11,287 bases of DNA, taken from positions 1 through 11,287 of the forward strand of contig CAYLZN010000188.1 of NCBI GenBank assembly GCA_964387935.1, given 5' to 3'. The position numbers and the translations under genes are program-made. The notes under the pieces were generated by a model. The model worked only from the letters and a program-made list of their open reading frames with translations, was not told the origin of the DNA and did not search any database. The stretch comes from CAYLZN01 sp964387935 (GTDB lineage Bacteria > Acidobacteriota > Vicinamibacteria > Vicinamibacterales > JAFNAJ01). Below are positions 6,148 to 11,287 of the stretch, in pieces (the first letter of the stretch is position 1; every line of letters starts with the position of its first letter).

Positions 6148-6603
6148 TCACGGCAGGAAGGCCGCAGCATAGACCCATCGCCCGTCGCGCTGCTCGAACA
6201 CGTTGAACGAATCGTAGTCCGAGACCCGCGACGACCCGTCCGCGTTTCGATACACGAGGTGGCCGTGTCCGGTGGCCACGGCGATCGGGCCCCATCGCCG
6301 CACGGCGATCAGGTCGTAGCGGCCCTCGACGATCTCCGGATCGGTCGGGAGGGCCTGCAGCAGATCGGCCTTCGTTCGAACCGTGCCGGCACGACTGATG
6401 GCGGTGTAGTCGTCCGCGTACAGGCGGTCCAGGGCGGCGCGATCCTTCCGCTGGTGTCCGGCGACGATCGCCTGCTTCACCGCGGTGACGGCCGCCTTCG
6501 TGGCTTCATCGGCGGCCCATCCCTGCCTGGCGCCCGTTCCGGCCGTGGCGCCTGCGCCAAGGAGAATGCCGGCCAGGAGCGTGGCTGCGAGCTTTGGCAC
6601 CAT
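6148..6603 (-). CDS. Exported DUF4440/SnoaL-like (NTF2 fold) protein
   Basis: 151 aa from ATG 6603, which has GGAG 8 bases upstream; a TTG 30 bases earlier is in frame but has only a weak site. The first 30 residues are a signal peptide (LAATLLAGILLGAGA, cleavage near WAA-D). The rest has the NTF2-like order: a first helix with VKQAIVAGHQRKDRAALDRLYADDYTAISRAG, then TKADLLQAL, then strands (GRYDLIAVRRWGPIAVATGHGHLVY, SDYDSFNVFEQRDGRWVYAAAF). That is the usual DUF4440 pattern of A-D-D-Y followed by a curved sheet ending in DGRWVYAAA. Such proteins bind or convert small ligands, but a specific role cannot be read here. It lies between heptamer arrays 1 and 2. Confidence 0.82.
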   Translation of the reverse strand: MVPKLAATLLAGILLGAGATAGTGARQGWAADEATKAAVTAVKQAIVAGHQRKDRAALDRLYADDYTAISRAGTVRTKADLLQALPTDPEIVEGRYDLIAVRRWGPIAVATGHGHLVYRNADGSSRVSDYDSFNVFEQRDGRWVYAAAFLP

Positions 6604-6677
6604 GACTGCGCTCCGTGACGTGTTCGCGCGCAACTCTTCGCGAGGGTGCTGGAAGGTCCGATTCTACCGCCGATCAC

Positions 6678-6714
6678 CGGCTTGCGGCATCACCGGCTGG
6701 CGGCGGGCGGCAGG
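6678..6714. repeat. Heptamer array, copy 2 (CGGCNNN units)
   Basis: Units CGGCTTG, CGGCATC, a 2-base insertion (AC), CGGCTGG, CGGCGGG and CGGCAGG, preceded by CAC to make the shared 14-mer CACCGGCTTGCGGC (6675-6688). It overlaps the 3' end of the broken propeller gene: the last codons (PPAASR) and the TGA at 6690-6692 on the minus strand are made of repeat sequence. It lies 74 bases upstream of the DUF4440-like gene. Confidence 0.75.
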
Positions 6715-7366
6715 AAGTGCTCGAGCACCCAGGGCTCGCGAATCGGCTGGCCGGCCGTGAAAGCCGGCTGACGCCCGTCCGGGCTCACGGCGAGGGCACG
6801 CAGGGCGGGCATCTCGATGCCCGTGGGCCGAGGGTCTCCTCCAGTCACGGGCATGCGCCAGACCGCTGCCGGCGCGCCCTCCGGCCCGGCCGCCTGCCCG
6901 ACGGGCGATCGGACGAAGTAGAGCGACGCGCCGTCAGGATTCCAGGCGACGTCGGTGATGCGCTCGGTGCCGCCCAGGCGCAGCAACTCGCGGGAGGCGC
7001 CGTCCCGCGCCCGCACGACCAGCGTCGACGCCTCCTCGCGCCTCACGATCAGCGCCAGCGTACCGTCGGCGCGCGACACATCGAACGGACCGCTCCAGGT
7101 CTCGGGCTCGAAATCGAACACGGGCTCGGTCCGACCGGTGTCGAGTTCGTGCCGGTACAGGCGGGAGCGACCCTCGTGGAACCTGGTGTAGAGGATGGAG
7201 CGACCGTCGTGACTCCAGCGGGCGCCGCCGAGCGAGGTTTCCTGCTCCGATGGGACGGTCAGGACCGGCGTCGTCGTCCCGCGCTGCGGATCGACGAGGT
7301 GAAGCCAAAGCGCCCGGAGGCGTCACTGCCTTTCACCAGGACACTCCTTGTGACCGGCACGTCCAT
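6690..7366 (-). pseudogene. TolB/PD40-like beta-propeller protein, C-terminal part, apparently frameshifted
   Basis: From about 7316 to the TGA at 6690 one minus-strand frame encodes propeller blades: LWLHLVDPQRGTT, ARWSHDGRSILYTRF, LYRHELDTGRTEPVF, VAWNPDGASLYFVRS, ALAVSPDGRQPAFTAG, ending WVLEHFLPPAASR. W-x-x-DG-x-x-I-L/Y is the PD40/TolB blade signature. The frame has a TGA at 7323-7325 and no ATG, GTG or TTG until GTG 7121, in the middle of a blade. Just upstream another frame reads, from ATG 7366, MDVPVTRSVLVKGSDASG and could join LWLHLVD if a frameshift lies near 7312-7320. The whole would still be shorter than full propeller proteins. It could be the tail of a kinase-propeller or peptidase-propeller protein. 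A functional short protein starting at 7121 is less likely. Confidence 0.65.
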
Positions 7367-7502
7367 CGGCGCACCCGGTGCAGGCACGCTCGAGGCTGTG
7401 GGTGATCCCAGGGCAGCCAGGCGCTGATGCGGGTTGGTCAGCGGGGTGCAAACAATTGTCATGAGCTGTGAACCATGGGCCTGCGACGTGCCCGGGCCTC
7501 AG

Positions 7503-8183
7503 TCAGCCGACGAACTTGTAGCCCTCCCCGTAGATCGACAGGATGTGGCGCGGGCGCGCCGGATCGTCTTCGAGCTTCTTCCGGAGCTTGAGGATGTGCT
7601 GGTCGACCGTGCGCGTGGTGGGCGCCTGGTCGAACCCCCACACCTGCTCGAGCAGCCTCTCGCGCGAGACGACGCGTCCGCGATGGCGGATCAGCAGGTG
7701 CAGCAGCTCCAGCTCCTTGGGGCTCAGGTCCACGGGAGCTCCATCGCGCGTGGCCTGATGCGCGTCGAAGTCGACCTCGACGGTGCCGAAGCGGTACCGG
7801 CCAGTCTCCCCGGCCTGCTGCGGCGGCCGTCGCAGCCGTACCTTGATCCGTGCGACGAGCTCGCGCACGCTGAAGGGCTTGGTCACGTAGTCGTCGGCCC
7901 CGATCTCGAGCCCGAGCACGCGATCGACTTCCTCGGCCCGCGCCGTGAGCATGATGATGGGGACCTCGATGCCCTTCGCCCTGAGCGTGCGGCAGACGTC
8001 GAGCCCGCTGAGGCCCGGCAGCATGACGTCGAGCAGGATCAGGGCCGGCTGCTCGCGCACGACGCCGTCGAGCACGCGATCGCCCCTCGACACGTGGGCG
8101 ACGGTATGGCCTTCGCGCTCGAGGTTGTAGCGCAGCGCCACGACCAGGTCGTGCTCGTCTTCGACAATCAGGATCCGGGCCAT
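7503..8183 (-). CDS. OmpR/PhoB-family response regulator
   Basis: 226 aa. The receiver domain (residues 1-120) has the acidic pair E8-D9 (ILIVEDE), phospho-acceptor D52 (LILLDVMLPG), T80 (IIMLTAR) and K102 (DDYVTKPF). After a short linker, residues about 128-226 are a winged-helix DNA-binding domain with LSPKELELLHLLIRHRGRVV, ERLLEQVWG, TRTVDQHILKLRKKLE and the terminal wing YGEGYKF. It should bind promoter DNA when phosphorylated by the kinase encoded just upstream. ATG 8183 is preceded by a purine-rich GAAGGGGAGG and overlaps the kinase's last codons by 16 bases, which implies translational coupling. The target genes are not shown by the sequence. The 180-base stretch beyond its stop contains nothing recognised. 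Confidence 0.95.
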   Translation of the reverse strand: MARILIVEDEHDLVVALRYNLEREGHTVAHVSRGDRVLDGVVREQPALILLDVMLPGLSGLDVCRTLRAKGIEVPIIMLTARAEEVDRVLGLEIGADDYVTKPFSVRELVARIKVRLRRPPQQAGETGRYRFGTVEVDFDAHQATRDGAPVDLSPKELELLHLLIRHRGRVVSRERLLEQVWGFDQAPTTRTVDQHILKLRKKLEDDPARPRHILSIYGEGYKFVG

Positions 8184-10238
8184 GCCTCCCCTTCGCTCTC
8201 CGGGACCGCCGCCGGGAACACCAGGCGAAACCGACTGCCGGCGCCAGGTGCGCTGTCCACTTCGATCTCGCCACCGTGCGCATCGGCGATGTGCTTGACG
8301 AGAAAGAGACCGAGACCGTAGCCGCCCCGGTCCACGCGCGCGCCGCCCCTGTAGAACCGGTCGAAGATCCGCTGCTGCTCGTCGAGCGCGATCCCGACGC
8401 CACGGTCGGCCACTTCCAGCACCACCCGGCTGTCGCGGCAAGCGAGGCTCACGGCGATCTCGCGCGACTCGCCCGAGTACTTGGCGGCGTTGTCCAGGAG
8501 GTTCACGAGCGCCTCGGCCACCGCGTCCGGATCGTGTCGAACGGGCGGCAGGCCCGGGACGAAGACCTCGGCGACCACGAAGCCGCGGCCTCGAAGGTAC
8601 CCCCCGTACCCGTCCAGCGTGTCACGGACCACACGTTCCAGCGGCGCGACGGTCAGATGGTAGGGACGCTCGCCGCGCTCGATGCGCGAGAAGCTGAGGA
8701 CCCGGTCGATCAGGCTGGTGAGCCGGTCCGCCTCGCGCGTGATGACGCCGCAGAACGCGTGTCGGTCGCTATCAACCGGCACGGGATCGGTCGACAGCGT
8801 CTCGGCGAAGGCGCGGATGAGCGTGAGCGGCGTCTTGAGTTCGTGCGACACGCCACTGACGAACTCCGCGCGCAGCCGGCTGATCTCGCGCTCGCGGGCG
8901 GCATCGCGCACGAGCAGCAGCACGCCCATGCCCAGGACGGCGAGGGTGAGCAGCGTCGAACCTGCGAACACCCAGGATTCGACCCCGGACGCAGCAACCG
9001 ACGGCGGCTGGTCCGCCTCGAGCACCAGCGTGAATCCGGCGAGCAGACCGGGAAACGGCACGCGAGCCGCGTGGGGGCCGTCTTGAGCATCAGCGGCACG
9101 GGAGCTGCGGATCTCGATGCGCGTCCCTGGACCGNNNNNNNNNNAGCGCACGTGCCAGGGCGGCGGCCGCCTGGTCGCGCAGCCAGGACTGGGAGAGGCC
9201 AAACGCTGCGGAGACACCGCCGGGCGCGAGCGTCGACGCCAGCACCGCATGCCCGCGTCCCGATGCGTCAATCGTCACAGCGGACACTTCGCCGGTCTGC
9301 CCGGATCCGCGTGGCACGCCGATGGTCTGCAGCGCACGCGCAAGGCGTAGTCCGCCGACGAACGTCGTCTCGGGGCGGGTCGAAGGTGACAGTCCGAGGG
9401 CGCCCTCGAGGGCCGCGGCGAAGTAATCCACCTCGTCGGCGCTCAGGCTCCAGCGCCCGCCCACGAGGTCGGCATACGCGTCGCGCAAGGCCCTTCGTGC
9501 GTCATCACCCGCCTCGCCCGCTGCGGCGAGTTCGAGCGGCGCGACGAGACCGAACGGCTGGTGTGCCAGATCACGATCGTCACGGTGCGCGCGTGCCAGC
9601 GTGCTCCAGGTTCGCCTGGCCTCGGCAGGGCGCCCGCGCCGGGTCTCGCATCGCGCCAGGCGTGCCAGAGCCAGGGCGCGCCAGCCGGGCGCCACCGGCT
9701 GCGTGGCCAGGCGCGCATAGAGCACGGCGGAGGCATCGGCCCGGCCCTCGGCCAGCTCGAGACGTTCCGCACGGGCGAAGAGGTCTGCGAACTCGGCCTC
9801 CGACCTGCCGCGCGGCTTCGACCCGCCCACGCCACTCAGCCCGGCTGGCATCGGTGCGTGCAGGGCGGGGTGCCGCACGCCGGACGAGTCGAACACGAAC
9901 ACGTGCGCAGCGAAAAGGTGCCGCTCGACCAGTGCCGTCGCAAGCTGCCGTGCCCGGTCGCGAGCCCGCAGGTCGTCGGCTGTTGTGACCGTCCGGGCCA
10001 GTTGAGCGGTCGTGGGATCGCGGAAGAACGACGTCGCACGCTCCTGCAGCAGCCGTTCAGTGGCGGATGCCACCTGCGAGGCGACCAGAACGCGGTTGCT
10101 GTCCAGCAGTGTCGCCACCGCCTGGCGCTGTCGGGTCACGGACTGCCACGAGAGGCCGAGCAGGACCACCGACGGCACGACGATGGCCGCAAGGAAGATC
10201 AGGACAGGCGCCGGCCGGGAGAGAGTCGTGCGGCTGAT
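8168..10238 (-). CDS. Membrane sensor histidine kinase with a large extracytoplasmic helical domain
   Basis: About 686 aa, with a 10-N gap at 9135-9144. Order: basic N-terminus (RRISRTTLSRP), membrane helix 1 (VLIFLAAIVVPSVVLLGLSW), about 350 extracytoplasmic residues, helix 2 (WVFAGSTLLTLAVLGMGVLLL), HisKA with the H-box SHELKTPLTLIRAF (His codon at 8843-8845), then HATPase_c with NLLDNAAKYS, DRGVGI, FDRFYRGG and GYGLGLFLVKHI. The sensor part contains a TPR-like helical stretch (ARLARCETRRGRPAEARRTW). Its partner is the overlapping response regulator gene. The start is uncertain: no ATG, GTG or TTG is in frame between the TAG at 10248-10250 and GTG 10178, which lies inside helix 1. ATC at 10238 is used here as the best match to the membrane topology; an automatic caller would choose 10178. 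Confidence 0.88.
9135..9144. other. Assembly gap (10 N) inside the histidine kinase gene
   Basis: The two sides are in different frames if 10 bases are counted. If the gap is 0 (or another multiple of 3) they join in one frame as ALARAL-GPGTRIEIRSS. The gap lies in the extracytoplasmic domain, well before membrane helix 2. The N count looks like a placeholder. Confidence 0.9.
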
Positions 10239-10296
10239 GCGCCGACCCTACCGCCGCCGCCCACCGCCGTCAAGCGAGCAGTCCAGCCATGCAGCC

Positions 10297-10368
10297 CGGC
10301 CAGCGGCGTCACCGGCTTGCGGCCAGCGGCGGGCGGCCAGCGGCGGGCGGCCAGCGGCATTCGGCACA
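10297..10368. repeat. Heptamer array, copy 3 (CGGCNNN units)
   Basis: Ten units: CGGCCAG, CGGCGTC, a 2-base AC insertion, CGGCTTG, CGGCCAG, CGGCGGG, CGGCCAG, CGGCGGG, CGGCCAG, CGGCATT and CGGCACA. The alternation CGGCCAG/CGGCGGG gives an internal 14-base period. The 14-mer CACCGGCTTGCGGC (10310-10323) is shared with the other two copies, and CGGC-x-TC-AC before a CGGCT unit is shared with copy 2. It lies in the divergent interval between the kinase and the XRE regulator. Confidence 0.85.
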
Positions 10369-10408
10369 TGCGGCGAGGCCCCGGCCACGCCGGCCATCAC
10401 CTGACGTA

Positions 10409-10431
10409 AAGTTAACTTGACATTTAGTCAA
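10409..10431 (+). promoter_or_regulatory. AT-rich promoter/operator of the XRE regulator operon
   Basis: An AT-rich island in very GC-rich DNA. It holds a perfect 10-base palindrome AAGTTAACTT (10409-10418), overlapped by the inverted repeat TTGAC-ATTTA-GTCAA (10417-10431). TTGACA at 10417-10422 is an exact -35 consensus; the hexamers at 16-18 bases spacing (near 10439-10446) are poor -10 elements, so the exact promoter is uncertain. The inverted repeat over a -35 upstream of a small HTH gene suggests autoregulation. No Shine-Dalgarno is clear before the ATG at 10472. Confidence 0.5.
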
Positions 10432-10471
10432 TTACGAATGACACTTCGGACAGCGGGTCACTGGCGACACC

Positions 10472-10678
10472 ATGGAGAATCGCGTCCGCTACTACCGCTT
10501 CATGCGCGGCGAAATGAGCCAGGCCACACTGGCCGCTCGGGTGGGAGTCTCCCGCCAGACCATCGTGGCCATCGAGCGCGGCAACTACAACCCGTCGGTC
10601 GAACTCGCTCTTCGCCTCAGCCAGGTGCTCGAGGCCCCGGTCGACGCCCTGTTCTCCCTCGGGGAGGATCACCGATGA
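10472..10678 (+). CDS. Small XRE/Cro-type helix-turn-helix regulator
   Basis: 68 aa, essentially a single HTH domain: MSQATLAARVGVSRQTIVAIE contains helices 2 and 3 (recognition helix around SRQTIVAIERG). It is followed by NYNPSVELALRLSQVLEAPVDALFSL, the rest of the five-helix Cro-like fold. RG-NYNPS-x-x-LAL-x-x is typical of the short YozG-like regulators usually encoded next to a small membrane protein. It should bind DNA as a dimer; the inverted repeats 40-60 bases upstream are natural sites. Its stop overlaps the next gene's start as ATGA, so the two are translationally coupled. What it responds to cannot be told. Confidence 0.92.
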   Translation: MENRVRYYRFMRGEMSQATLAARVGVSRQTIVAIERGNYNPSVELALRLSQVLEAPVDALFSLGEDHR

Positions 10679-11287
10679 ACGCGCGTGCCCTGATGTGGAT
10701 NNNNNNNNNNGTGGATACGCCTCGCCTGGATCGCGGCCACGGTGCTGCTCATGACGACCTGGCGCGGCGAGGCCCTGGTGCTGTTCGTTCCGCTCGCGCT
10801 CCTCGGCCCCCTCGTCCGTCTGTGCGTGCCGATGCAGGGCGAGGACGAGCGCCAGCGGGTCGAGGACTACCGCGCGAGCCACGTGGCGCTGATGACGGTC
10901 TTCGCCCTGCTGTTCCTGTTTGCGGCCAAGGCGCAGTTCGTGGACGGCACGGGCATTCCAGGGGAGCTGATCCTCCTGTTCGCCATCCCGCTGGTCGTGC
11001 GGGGTGGGCTGTCGATCGGACGGGGCTTCGGGGCGCGGCGCGCAGGTCTCGCCATCGGCTTCATCACCGGCGCGCTGTGGCTCGGCTTCACCCTGGCCTC
11101 GCACGGGCTCTCGATCGACTCGGTCGTCGAGGCCACCATCGGGGGCAGTCTCCTGGTCGCGACCGCGGCGGCCACGCGCTGGCCCCGCGCCGGAGGTCTC
11201 ACCCTTGTCGCTCTCGGCATCGCGTTCCTCGCGCTCGTCGCCCTCGCGGCCGCCCCTCGCGGCAGCGAGCCCGCGGCCCGCGGCCGG
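10675..11287 (+). CDS. Polytopic inner-membrane protein with a DERQ motif (3' partial)
   Basis: The ATG overlaps the regulator's TGA by 4 bases and has GGGGAGG 7 bases upstream. It starts MNARALMWI, meets the 10-N gap, then resumes in the frame WIRLAWIAATVLLM and stays open to the window edge. Hydrophobic segments: LAWIAATVLLM, ALVLFVPLALLGPLV, VALMTVFALLFLFAA, LILLFAIPLVV, GLAIGFITGALWLGFTLA, IGGSLLVATAAA and LTLVALGIAFLALVALAAA, about six or seven helices. A GEDERQRVEDYRASH loop after the second helix resembles the DERQ loop of small membrane proteins (DUF2178/DUF3796-like) that are often paired with XRE regulators. The function is unknown; a role in envelope stress or regulator control is only inference. 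Confidence 0.8.
   Translation, partial: MNARALMWXXXXVDTPRLDRGHGAAHDDLARRGPGAVRSARAPRPPRPSVRADAGRGRAPAGRGLPREPRGADDGLRPAVPVCGQGAVRGRHGHSRGADPPVRHPAGRAGWAVDRTGLRGAARRSRHRLHHRRAVARLHPGLARALDRLGRRGHHRGQSPGRDRGGHALAPRRRSHPCRSRHRVPRARRPRGRPSRQRARGPRP
10701..10710. other. Assembly gap (10 N), probably false: flanks share GTGGAT
   Basis: The left flank ends in GTGGAT (10695-10700) and the right flank begins with GTGGAT (10711-10716). Overlapping the two copies gives ATG-TGG-ATA-CGC, which restores one uninterrupted frame (ALMWIRLAWIAATV). This looks like two contig ends overlapping by 6 bases rather than missing sequence. Confidence 0.75.

Noticed and set aside
7323..7502. Possible terminator after the response regulator gene
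   Set aside because: Only a 4-base GGGC/GCCC pairing was found, which is expected by chance in this composition.
8276..9988. Long plus-strand frame opposite the histidine kinase
   Set aside because: It spans the N-gap only because Ns are read as unknown residues, and it is antisense to clear HisKA and HATPase motifs.
10424..11104. Minus-strand frame opposite the XRE/membrane gene pair
   Set aside because: It is charged and low in complexity, crosses the gap in a frame-dependent way and has no motif; the plus strand gives an HTH domain and membrane helices.

Overview
The window is GC-rich, densely coded bacterial DNA with three runs of exactly 10 Ns. It looks like part of a scaffolded metagenome-assembled genome. 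Gene content and style suggest an Acidobacteriota genome, possibly class Vicinamibacteria: a tandem M16 peptidase pair, a PD40/TolB-type propeller, a trace of a Pkn-type kinase N-terminus, and secreted NTF2-like proteins. That placement is inference; there is no rRNA or other marker gene here. No tRNA, rRNA, CRISPR array or intact insertion sequence was seen.

Left part (1-4489): the 3' part of an FtsX/MacB-type ABC permease, then a class I SAM methyltransferase with an extended -10 element so close to its ATG that the mRNA may be leaderless. Facing these is a two-gene operon on the minus strand encoding two exported M16 (insulinase-like) proteins. The upstream one keeps HxxEH and the downstream one has lost it, so together they look like a catalytic/non-catalytic pair.

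Middle part (4490-7500): a mosaic of small genes and decayed fragments. A plus-strand gene encodes a protein resembling the phage/contractile-system tail-tube family (gp19-like) but with an export signal. Directly after it lies the C-terminal remnant of a flavin amine oxidase with an in-frame stop. On the minus strand are a conserved 134-aa protein of unknown function, an 18-codon Ser/Thr-kinase N-terminus cut off at a repeat array, an exported DUF4440/SnoaL-like protein, and a broken TolB-like propeller gene. Two of three copies of a degenerate heptamer (CGGCNNN) array lie here, next to the broken genes.

Right part (7503-11287): an overlapping histidine kinase/OmpR-type response regulator operon on the minus strand, the third heptamer array, then a divergent pair of a 68-aa XRE regulator translationally coupled to a polytopic membrane protein that runs off the window. 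An AT-rich promoter/operator island with inverted repeats precedes the XRE gene.

The most unusual signals are the exported tail-tube-like protein, the heptamer array family found beside gene remnants, and two N-gaps whose flanks join in frame as though little or no sequence is missing.
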